Assembly: GCA_964007475.1 (NCBI GenBank)
Contig: OZ023273.1
Coordinates: 23,485,557-23,549,556, forward strand
Reading direction: 5' to 3'
DNA length: 64,000 nt
Source of the DNA: Hybos culiciformis
Lineage: Eukaryota; Arthropoda; Insecta; Diptera; Hybotidae
Position numbers and translations under genes: made by a program. Of the stretch, positions 53,551 to 64,000 are shown piece by piece. Positions within the stretch are counted from its first letter, which is position 1; the number at the start of each line of letters is the position of its first letter. Below the pieces are notes generated by a model. That model made no database searches, was not told where the DNA came from, and saw nothing but the letters and a program-made list of their open reading frames with translations.

Positions 53551-54000
53551 CTTCAACCAACACTTCCGTTATAAAATAAAAACAACAAAAAATCTTATTT
53601 TTTAAAGTTATCTTTTTTAATTTTTTTTTTATTATAAAAATTTTTTGATTTTTAAATAATGTAAAATAAATGGATTTTATAAGATGAATAAATTTTTTTA
53701 AAAAAATTTATTTATAAAATATTTGCTCAACAATAGAAAAAAAATAAGAAGAAGAATAAAATCAAGAAGATTGAAGAAAAGGTTTGTTGTAAACAAATTT
53801 GCATTATTTTTTTTGTTTCGTCCGGGACAAGAAGAAAATTTGATTAATATTCGATTTTTCATTTTCATACTAAAAAAAAAAAAAAATTCAATAAAAAAAT
53901 AATTTTTTTCTTTTAATTTTTTTTTTTTTCAGGATTTTTCGTGTGGTTGTTGTTTTTAAAAATCGAAAATAAAATTGTGATAAAAACGACGAAAATTAAA

Positions 54001-57000
54001 ATGGAAAATAGGCTGTTGAACAACGAAATTTCAGATTCATCCGATTCAGATTCTGATACGGACATTAATTTTGATGAAAATGATAAGAGTTTGCGAAAAG
54101 TTTCACAAATTTCTGAAAATTTCAATGAACGAATTGAGACGAAAAATCAAAATTTATTTTTAAAATTATTAAATAGTGAGGTAGAAAACATAATATATTT
54201 ATTTGATCTGAAAAAAAAAAAAAAAAAAAAAAAAACACTTTAGTTGAATAAAAATATTTTTTGCTTTAATTTTTATTTTTGCAAAAATTTCTCTTTTTTA
54301 ATCTGTCGATATCTATCTACATTGTAGGTACATTTTTTTTTACCTAGAATAGAACTAATTGAGCTCGGTATGTTGAGTCTAGAATTGTAAGTGCCCAGCA
54401 GCTAGAGCTCTCTAACTCTAGGTAGCTAGACTGTCTAGCTAGACTAATCATGTTCAGTCTGGGTACAGCGTATGTCTAACAATCTATTACTCTCTATATT
54501 TAATTTTTTAAATAGATTTTCTCCATTATGTTATCAAATTTTAAATATTTTAAATTTATGTCTTAGGCTTTGATTTCCTTCCATTACTTGTGCTTCCTCT
54601 TTTCTTTTGAATATCCAGTCCAATATACCTAGGCTCAAGATAATTTTCTATCAAAGATCGAAACAAAAACATCAAATAAAAATCGTTCAAAATTTTCAAT
54701 ATAATTCTCTTCTCTATCTATTCTGTATTAATGGATGAAGATAATGGATGGAGTAAATGTCTTGTTCGCATTGCCCATTTTTAAAATACGAGATTTTTCA
54801 TCATTTTCGTAAATTTCAGTGATTTAATTTTGCCTTATTCTATTTGGAATTAATTTCCAAACAATGATTAATCTAAATCTCGATTGAGTGATTAGAATTT
54901 AATAAAATTATCTCATATCAATAAGTAAATTTACCAATAAAGTACTTAATAATATTCTATGCCTTAGTCTTAGTAGATACAAATGTGAAGCTATAAAGTA
55001 AAAAGATAAATTATCGATTTTGACAACTCAAAAATTTTTTTTAGGTGATCATTGTGTGTTTTTTGTAATCTACTGTTCAAACAAAACCATTAATTATTTT
55101 TTAACTTTTTAGAAAAATGGAAAATTTTCTGGGAAGTTCAATACATTGTACAATCAAAGAGCATTTACTAAAGTGCCAAGTAGATTAAGTTTTTGCTTAA
55201 AAGATATCGTACCATACTGCTATCTTCAAGGGTGAGTAAAAATTAAGTTTTGATTAATTATTAATTAAATAATGCTTTAATAGTTTTTCTGGTCTGATCA
55301 AGTATTATGAACTTAAATTCAATTAAAAAAATTAATTCTATTTTCAATTACTATTTTGATGAAATTAGATAGATTTGCAATTCTATTTTCATTCGAATGG
55401 AGATAAGAATGTGATCTTCGTTTATTTTTTAGATCACCACGTAATTAATAAACTGACCATCATACTTAGATTGGTTTTCGGACTTTTGATGGCTGTAATT
55501 TTTAGTATATTGAATGTATAAGTAGATTTCAAATAGTAGGCTAAAGCCCTTAGTTAATTTCCGAGTAGAAGTATTATGTATTTTACTTGTTTGTCAATTT
55601 GAAGTTAAGAAAAATGCAATCGTGAATAATGTTGTTTCTATTTCTGTTTTCTAATTCTAGACATATGTTTATGGGTTTAACAGTATGTGGACAGTTTCTA
55701 TTGAGTTATAAAGTTTGTTATGATGAAAGTTCATCAGGAAATAATTATAATTTTTGTACATATTATAAATATACGTAAGTTCGAATAGAAAATAAAACGA
55801 AAACAAATAAGCTTTAACTTTTATTTTGTAGATTATATTTTTGGATATATAGACCTCATCAATTATTATCAAAATACTTTAAAGTTTGTATGTTTGATGA
55901 TCACGGTGTTGACAATTTGAAAGCTGTTAAAATGACACAATGGTTAACGAAACCAAATTTATTAATAGTTCATGGTGCGTCGGAATTTGAAAATGAAGAC
56001 TCTTATTTATCAATTGTGCGAGTTCCTAAATTAGGTTGTTTGGACTGTAAGAAATTACGTGATATAGATGGTGAAGCATGTAAGTTTTAAACTCCGATCC
56101 CATTTATATTAATAAAAAAAAATCTTAAAGTCTTTATTTTTATGGTATTAAGCATTTGATTAAATGCAGATGTATAATATTTTCCCTTCATAATATAATT
56201 TTTTGTGACAATTAAGTACAATGTACAATTTTTGTATTTTTTTTAGTTTTTCGAAGTGATGCTTTATGTATAAAATGCAATTTAACAATTCATACTAAAT
56301 ATTCAGTTACCGAATCTGATCCAAAATTTAATCCTTACACGAATTTAATATCTCCGGAGCATATTTTAATTATTGCAAACGGCTTTATACATATGTTACA
56401 TATTGAATTAGAAACCAAGCAATTCACTCTTCAGAGCATTCAACATAATTCAGCAACTATTCAAGAAAAATGGCTCACTTCAGCAACTGTGCCTGTTTCA
56501 ACATTTTCTGATAAATTGAAAAGTGTTGCGTCAAATTTTTTATATTCAGCACCAATACCTAAAAATATGGACACTAAAAATAGTATTGTTGCTAGAATTC
56601 TCGCTGATTTTATGGATTTAGAGACTGAATGTTTAAATCAGGAAAAATTGGACACAGAAGAAACAAAAAAAAAATTTAATAAAAACAATGTGAACAACAA
56701 TGAATCTCAAAACTTGTCGCAAACATCGAAAATTTCAAAACCATCAACTAAAGTTAGTTTACTAAACCATTCTGCTGGTAAGCGAAGTCAACGTATTATG
56801 ACAAAAACTTTTCGTAATGGGGTGACCACAATAGATTTACAGGCAGCTAATCCGTCTACAAGTTCAGTAAATTCGGCTGCAAGTGCCTACGAGTTTTCTG
56901 AAGAAGATGGAATAGAAAAATGTGAAAAAATTGCGACATTTCGAAAAAGAAGACTAGCTGATAAAAAATATGAATTTTCTGAAGATAACTCCGAGAATAT

Positions 57001-58735
57001 AATTCCATTTCGAAAGCTACGCTCAAATCCCACAGTAAGAAGAGTACAACAACGATCTGCGAGCCACTATCATTCAACTGGCAGTGGAACAGTTTTTCTC
57101 TCTACTCAGTCATCACAATCATTTGAAAATACAAGTCATTTGCATCGAGCTTCTCCTAGTCAGGGGTTTCGTTCGCCGTGTGGATCACCAGTTGGCAGCG
57201 GCGGGCCTGCAACTATCGCCTCAACATCATCAGTCATAAATGTAAGCTCAGAACGACACCATGTTCGTTCGCCCGTTAAAATTCAGCAACAACAACTCTT
57301 ATGCAAGAGTCCTCCTCATTCAACAGTTTTAATGTCACCTAATAGCAGTAATAGTGCAGTAACAAGTTCAGCAAAATCCTATGGGACATTATCTCCATTA
57401 CAAATTTCAACAGCAAAACGTAGTCAAATTAACGGAAACTGCTCACCAACGTCGTCAACAAATTTATCACCACATCACTATGGAAATTTTTTGCCATTTT
57501 TGTCTCCGAGGCGTGATGATATAGTATTTGAAGTGCCTGTTGGTGGTATAAACGAGTTACCGGAGAAACCAACGTGCACCAAAAAATTTAAAAGACATTA
57601 TGTGGAAGAGAACGACGCCGCGTCAGTTATAACGAGTGAAGAAGATGATTGTATTTCTCCCGGATACCACACTCTACTACCATTAGAAGTGCATGGATCT
57701 TGTTATTCTGATATGCAAATGATTTCCCAAACATCATACCAACAATTGCGCTGTCATACTGCTATAATAACACAAAATTCTTTTGATTTAGAAACTTTCA
57801 CCTATTATGTGATAAGCAATTTATGCCAACAAAACAACAAAATTTATGATGTGTTTTATGACTGGGCTTGTGAGTTGATAAATGTAAGTTATAAAACATT
57901 TTTAAATTATTTAATCAGTTTAAAATTTTCTTATGATCTGCAAACAGAAACTGGTTACAGTATTCTTATGAAAACGATCGTACTGTTTTTTTTAAATATT
58001 TTTCCTTATTTTCGAACCACTGTATAGAATCTGATAAAAAGAATTGTCGACCTTTTGGTTCGAACTTTTGGTTTTTATAAAAGTGAAATTTTAACAACTA
58101 TACTTAAGTTCTCGTTTTGTTATTTCTTTATTATTTTTTAACTTCAAGTTTATTTTTCAAGCGTGGTAACTCATATATTAATATGTTATATATTTATTTT
58201 TTAATCTAAGGTTTGTCCACGTAGCTCTACAATATCATGCATGCTAATGGCTCATTTCACAGCACGCGATCAATTACATTCTATAAATCAAAATTTATCT
58301 ATTATCACTCCTGTTACTACAAAGAAATGTGTTAATTGTTCTCGAAATTTAGATTGTGTTTTTCATCGAAAACAATATGAATGTCGCATCTTGTTTTCTT
58401 GGAACATAGAATCTGGTGATTGGGATGTTCTAGATTATGGACAATTGATTGAAATAAAAAAAATTCCTACAATGAAATCTGTAAAAAATTCTGATGGAGG
58501 TCTGACAACCACAGCGAAAGTCATTGCAAAAGAAATTACAGATAGTTTAAATGAAATACATTCATACAAATTTAATTTACGAGTATTAGATTCAAATATT
58601 GATAAGTCCAAAAATTCATTGATTGACTTGGAGAACATGATTGAATTTTATCGTAAAAAGCCGAAAATGCAATTACTACCGCCATCAGTCTCAAATACAT
58701 CGTCTGATGAAAGTGATAATAATACTTTAGATTAA
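54001..58735 (+). CDS. DCAF15: DDB1- and CUL4-associated factor 15, 940 aa
   Basis: Coding exons: 54001-54180, 55113-55231, 55661-55774, 55832-56079, 56247-57883, 58211-58735; every junction keeps frame. ATG 54001 (AAAATGG) lies in an exon that starts after an acceptor at 53932, so the 5' UTR has an intron. An acidic Ser/Asp N-terminus leads into FSGKFNTLYNQRAFTKVPSR and HMFMGLTVCGQFLLSYK, the start of the DCAF15 N-terminal domain. Cys207/Cys210 and Cys228/Cys231 form a probable zinc site. Residues about 310-730 are Ser/Asn-rich and likely disordered. The C-terminal domain begins near 733 (FDLETFTYYVISNLC) and includes ILFSWNIESGDWDVLDYGQL. In animals DCAF15 is a substrate receptor of the CUL4-DDB1 ubiquitin ligase, and human DCAF15 is the target of aryl sulfonamide degraders of RBM39. 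The protein is longer than the human one (about 600 residues) because of the middle region. Confidence 0.93.
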
Positions 58736-61700
58736 TTAGTTATTTAAGAGAAAACTTAGAAAATGGAATATAATCAGATATGAAACAATTGATATTAAGA
58801 TGAAATTAAGATATTATCTGCTAAAACTATAATTTTTATTCTTAGTAAAAAAAAACAATGGAAAGATTTATCAACAGGATAAAATTGCAATTAAAGCATT
58901 GTTTTTCGCATAAAAAATTTATGTATAGTAAATTTTAAATAATTTTTTAAATTTATTAACACGATTGATTTTTTTTAACTCGGTTAGTTTTTTCCTATTT
59001 TTTTTTCATATTCCATGTTCTAAGAAAATAATATGTTTCACAAGTTGAAATATACAAAATATATACGTACCCGAATCTTTTAAGAAAAAAGTTAGACTAA
59101 TATAAATATAAAGCTCTTTTACGACAATATGAAAAAAAATTAGAAAGAAGAATGAAAGAAAAATAATAATATTAACGCTTAAGTACGTACAATAGTATAA
59201 AATATTTATGTAATAAACTGCTAAATATTTAATTAAAATTTAAAAAGGTATTCTTGCTGACAACCTTTTTGGATAATCAATTCTTAAAAATGTTATTATT
59301 TAACATAAAACATACCAAAACACAATTTGAATTCTCTGTCACAAAACGGAATATTTGAATTTTGAATTATATTGAAAAGTTTTTGTAATTTTGTCTCCAA
59401 GTAACAAATCTTACTGGTCTAAGTGGCATTTTATTTTTGAAACATTCATTTTAGATTTTATTTGTTGAGATTACAAAACCTGTCAGAAAATACAAACATT
59501 TTAGCTTTATAGATGTTTTGCGTAAAAATCTTTTAACTTATACCTTGTATATTTTTGGAAGTGTGTTTTGTTATTTTTTATTTCAAAAAATTAAATATCC
59601 TTTTTGTTCCTAAAATATTTGTTTTTAGTAAATAAAACTATAAACAATCCATAATTATAAGATTTTTTTTTCTAATACAAATAATAAAAATTCATTTTAT
59701 AAAATAATTGATATGTACCATTATCAAAACATAGTATATATATAAGCTTCTGCAATAATAACAAAATCAAAAATAATGAAGATATTTTAATGGGAAATAC
59801 AAATAAAAAGAAAGTTAATAAATTCATAAAAAAGAAACTACATAACTACTATCTAATTATAATTATTAAAAATTCATACATTATTTAGTGAAGTTTATAT
59901 AAAATCTTAAATTAATTTGAGTCCTGAAATAAATTTTAGGATTTTGGAAATAAATTTTACTTAAATAATACTGGATAGTAAATTGCCTCTTTGATAACAA
60001 AAAATAAAAAAAAAATATTATAAATTTATAGTTCTCATAAATGTTTTTAGTTGTAGAATGAAGGTAAGCGAAAGGTTTCGAATCTAGGCATGATTTGAAA
60101 TCTAAATATATCTATCAAAAGATCATTAGAAGGGCTGACAAGAACAAAATAAAAATCAATCTGAAACCAATAATTATAAAATTATTTTCACTTAAATTTT
60201 GTATAAAATGATAAATTAAAGCACCAAATAAGACAGAAATATTAAGACTTGTTATTTAATTACTCTACTGACTGATCAGACCAGATTATTTTTGTTTTAA
60301 TTTGCCAGGTAGAACAACTTAAAAAAAAAATTATGTATATTTTTTCTTGAGTGAGAAATTTAATAATATTTATTATTTAAGATTTTATTGTTAAAAATAA
60401 AGTTTAGTATCAATAGGCTTAAAATAAAAAAATATTTAAAAATATAAAAGAATTACTTTTATTTATTTATGGAAATTTCGAAAGCTGGTTAAATTTATGT
60501 AGAAGTTGACATTATTATTATGAAATAGCAAATCACTGTCTTCGATTCCTTTACTTAGAACCTGAAAAATATCTGATGTCTATATGAAAAACTGCCTTCA
60601 GCGGTGCATTTTCCGGAAAACAATTAATATTGAAATATTGGTAATTTTGTGTGATTACTTCCTCGTGAAAAGAGATTTATGATTTCAAATCCATATTATT
60701 TGAGATAATTAAACAAGGTTGAATTATTAGAACTTTTTCTGTAGTGAAACTAAAAGTATGGTATAAACATATTTTCATAAAGAACCCTTAAGTTTTAATA
60801 TAATGAACACGTATTTCTGTGCATAATTCCCAAGAGAACCAGAAAAATATCCTAAGAAATACAATTATTGATTTAGAAAATGAGAAAGTTGATTAATAGT
60901 GTGACAGAGTTAAAATAAAGCCTGAATGCCAAGCTTATCATTTTAGAAAGTGCTCTTAAAGAGCTTTTGAGGATGTGGTATAATCGACTTGTGAGTTTTA
61001 TAAAGCTATGGAAGTTGAAAAACCTATGTCGAAGTAAAAACCTCACTAAAATACTTAAAGGTTACATTGAATTAAAAATAATTATTTATCAATAATTATC
61101 GATTTAGTGTTGTAACTTCATTTGATAATAATTACGTTAACAAAAAAATTTGTTATTCTAACTGCTGCTAAATTTATTCAAAACTACTGCACCTGTAATA
61201 AGATTAAAACAAAATTTTTAATTAGCAACAAATTTCCATTTATTTTCGTGTTAGATAGTTTACGCTCAAAAAACTTGTTTACTTTTGATATTAAATAAAA
61301 ATAAAAGTCATAAAGTGTCTTATTTATTTGCTTTATGTTTTCAATTATATAAATCTAAATTTTTATTGTTATCAAAATTTTTTCTTTCCTTTTTCTCTGA
61401 TTTTTGCATAAAATTCAGGCAAAAAAAAATTATTTCTAATTAAAAAAAAAAACATATTTTTGGAAAAAGGAAATACTAATTACAATTTTTGTTAATAACA
61501 AAAATTTCAAAAAAAAAGTTATTTTAATTTTACATTGAAAGTTATGAATTAATTTCGAAATGGTTTTTAATTTTATAAAAAACGACATGCAATGTGGTAT
61601 AGTTTAAAAAATTTACTATTTTAAATTTTTTTTTTAATATTAAGATTTATGTATCAATGAAATGGAAATATGTTTTTTAATTGAACATATAATGGCAAAT

Positions 61701-63714
61701 AGATGCACTTTTTCTATTTTTTTTTTAATTTTGCATTTTTTTTTTTTTATCGCACTTAACTACATTTAGAGACATCCGATTTTCACTTTATTTACAATTT
61801 TTTAATAAAATAAGATTAAATTAAAAATGTGTTTTTTTTTTTTCAGACTGAGTAGGTATAACACATTTTACACTTATGAAAATGAACAAAAAAGAAATTG
61901 AAAATAGAAAATTCTTAAATATTTATGTACATAGTTATTTTAATTTAAAAGGCTCTTATTATTTTATTCAAAAATCTATAAGCTAAGTATTAACGATTCA
62001 ATAACTAATTTGAATTATTAGGACAGATTCAACAGATTAAAAGCACAATTTAGGAATATCTATTTTAAATTTAAAATATATTGTAATATGTAAAATTATG
62101 TAAATTATGTAAATTCTATTCAACTTAAATATCAATATTTCTATCTCAATTCAAATAACTTAAAGACTTAAATTTCAAAAATTAAATCAGTAAGATTTTA
62201 CGTATTTTTGAATGCACTCGAATTTAAGCTAAAAGAATATTCTTTGTAATTTGGAATTGAAATTAAAACAAAACTAATACTTAATTCAAGTGAACAAATT
62301 GAAAATTAGAGATAAATTTCAGTCAGAGATTAGAATCGAATCCAGGACCGAACACACTGTATGAACAACGGCAATACCACTACACCATGATGGCCGAAAT
62401 TTCAAGTTAAATAGCCGAAAACTTAATCGAAAATTTTAGTAGGTACTTGAGAAAGTGTTTTTTATTTAATAATATTTTCCACAATAATAAACAAAACAGA
62501 TTACAACATTATTTGCTCACTTTTCGAAATCGACACATCTGACAACACTGAGTGTGATATTCTAGTACTGATTCAAGTTATTATCAAGAATTTAATATTA
62601 CGAAATATGTCGAAATTTATTCCAGCTCTACTTTGAAAGTTATTTTGTTTAATCATTTTTTATTTCCAATTTCTTCATTATATAAAAGAAAATAATTAAA
62701 TCCTTATTGCCATTAACTTTTTTTTTTAATTTTTTTATACAATTTTTTTAATTTATCTTTTTTAATTATCATTTCTAAAATATAAATTATTTTACAACAC
62801 CACTTCTTTATTCCGAGCTTAAGATGAAAATTTATGTTTTTTTTTCTTTGTATTAATTTGGATTTGTTGATCTTTTTTCTATGTAGTTTTTTTTTTTTGT
62901 ATTTTTCCCTTATAGGTTTCAAACCTTACAATTACAATTATAATTATTTTTCTTTAGTTTTTATTTTAAACTTTATACAAATAAATTTATTTATAATCCT
63001 AAAAATGTTATTTTATAGTTTATACTATATTTAGTTTTTACTTTTGTACAAAAACGAAAAAAATTATTAATTGAATATTATTTATATGCTATAAATGCCG
63101 AACTTTTTCAAAATATATATAGCTACTTTTGGCAAATATTTCATTGATAATAAAAACTAATAAAATTTAATAAATAAAAAAATATTATCTGCTCCTTTTT
63201 TGCTTATTCAAAATTAGACATTCAAAAATCTAAAAATAACAAATATAATTTGTATATTTGGGGCTGTGTACATCAACAATTAATTATATTTACGGAAATT
63301 ATTTTTCTAGTTGGAAAGGACAAATTTTGAAAATGAGAGACAATTTTGATAATTTTTCCAAATTTATATTAACTAAATAATAATAAACTAACATTTTAAA
63401 TTTAATATACATTAAAAGGTCTTTGATTATTTTATATAATCAATTCCGTATATGTTTTTCCAATAGCATATAAATAAATTCTGATAATTTTTATTTTCAT
63501 TAAAAATTAATAAAAAAAATTAAAACAAAGTACAATATAAGAAAAATGAAAAATACAATATGAAAGAAATTAACAATAAAAGAAAAAGAATTTAAAAATA
63601 ATAAAATTTGGTAAAAATATCTAATAGAAATTATTTTTTTTTTAATTAATATATTATATTTATATGAACAAGAAAAAAATTAAATTAAAAAGAAAATTAA
63701 TTAATTAATTAATA
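58736..63714. other. Intergenic A+T-rich region between convergent genes
   Basis: This holds the 3' flank of DCAF15 (a candidate AATAAA at 59212-59217) and the 3' flank of the minus-strand gene ending at 63715. Apart from a tRNA-derived element at 62326-62397 I see no gene. Open frames at 62713-63034 are low-complexity. Confidence 0.6.
62326..62397 (-). mobile_element. tRNA-derived element / tRNA pseudogene
   Basis: On the minus strand an A-box-like TGGTGTAGTGGTAT (rc of 62373-62386) is followed by a B-box-like GGATTCGATTCTA (rc of 62331-62343) with tRNA-like spacing. Acceptor and anticodon stems do not pair properly, so it is a SINE head or dead tRNA copy, not a working tRNA. It differs from the SINE-like element at 14357. 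Confidence 0.5.
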
Positions 63715-63972
63715 TTATTTTTGTATTTTTCTTTGTGTTATTTCTGTTTGTAGTTCATTTCTTAATAAAACTTCGGCAGGTGTTTTTTCATTATTTCTAT
63801 TAGATGCAGACGTTATGCTGCCATTTTGATAACCATTAGTATAACCATTTGATTTTGTTGTGCCGTTTCTTTCATGTGATACATCACCATTAGAAACATG
63901 ACCATTTTCTTTTTTACTTTTTTCTAACGTACTATTTAATAATAAGGAAGCTGCGGCAGCTGCTTGAAGTCT
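63715..63972 (-). CDS. Last coding exon of an unidentified gene
   Basis: On the minus strand a TTATTTTAG acceptor (63973-63974) opens an exon in phase 0 encoding 85 residues and a TAA at 63715-63717. It begins RLQAAAAASLLLNSTLEKSK, with an Ala run and a probable helix, then becomes Asn/Gly/Ser-rich (NGDVSHERNGTTKSNGYTNG), and ends charged (PAEVLLRNELQTEITQRKIQ). Codon use resembles the other genes. The upstream exons lie beyond the right edge of the window. The low-complexity tail does not identify a family, so I give no function. The gene is convergent with DCAF15. Confidence 0.65.
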   Translation of the reverse strand, partial: RLQAAAAASLLLNSTLEKSKKENGHVSNGDVSHERNGTTKSNGYTNGYQNGSITSASNRNNEKTPAEVLLRNELQTEITQRKIQK

Positions 63973-64000
63973 CTAAAATAACAATAAATTATTTCATTAA

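Noticed and set aside
53941..54000. N-terminal extension of DCAF15 upstream of 54001
   Set aside because: The frame is open but has no ATG before 54001 in this exon, and the segment lies in the presumed 5' UTR after the acceptor at 53932.
55669..55872. Minus-strand frame over DCAF15 exons 3 and 4
   Set aside because: It is a shadow of the coding strand. The plus-strand translation matches DCAF15.

Overview
This is a eukaryotic nuclear window, very A+T-rich by eye, from an arthropod and most likely an insect. The evidence is GT-AG introns, an animal haem peroxidase of the insect chorion-peroxidase/peroxinectin type, a DCAF15 orthologue, and many small DNA transposons. It contains one 200-N assembly gap (19105-19304). 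The species cannot be named from the sequence.

Layout. 1-27.8 kb is gene-poor: A+T-rich DNA with decayed transposons (hAT, Helitron-like, MITEs, tRNA-derived SINE), a (TTA)n microsatellite, the gap and one orphan signal-peptide-like exon candidate. 27.8-29.2 kb holds a small two-exon gene for an 89-residue protein of unknown function. 32.5-50.8 kb (+) holds an eight-coding-exon secreted haem peroxidase, reconstructed as 1615 residues. Its signal-peptide exon is separated from the catalytic exons by a 12.3 kb intron, and its last third is a long tail with no domain I recognise. 50.8-53.9 kb is a repeat-dense intergenic stretch, including a GC-rich patch that is either an alternative last exon of the peroxidase or the promoter/5' exon of the next gene. 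54.0-58.7 kb (+) holds a six-coding-exon DCAF15 gene (940 residues), encoding a substrate receptor of the CUL4-DDB1 ubiquitin ligase. After 5 kb of intergenic DNA, the last coding exon of a minus-strand gene lies at 63.7-64.0 kb.

All three multi-exon models close exactly in reading frame across every splice junction, which is strong internal support. The peroxidase and DCAF15 are neighbours on the same strand but have no known functional link. I found no single clearly new biological system. The best leads are the peroxidase tail and its possible alternative C-terminus, a foldback repeat family present in two copies, and a dated nested insertion: an hAT element with an 8-bp target duplication inside one copy, while the second copy 35 kb away preserves the empty site.
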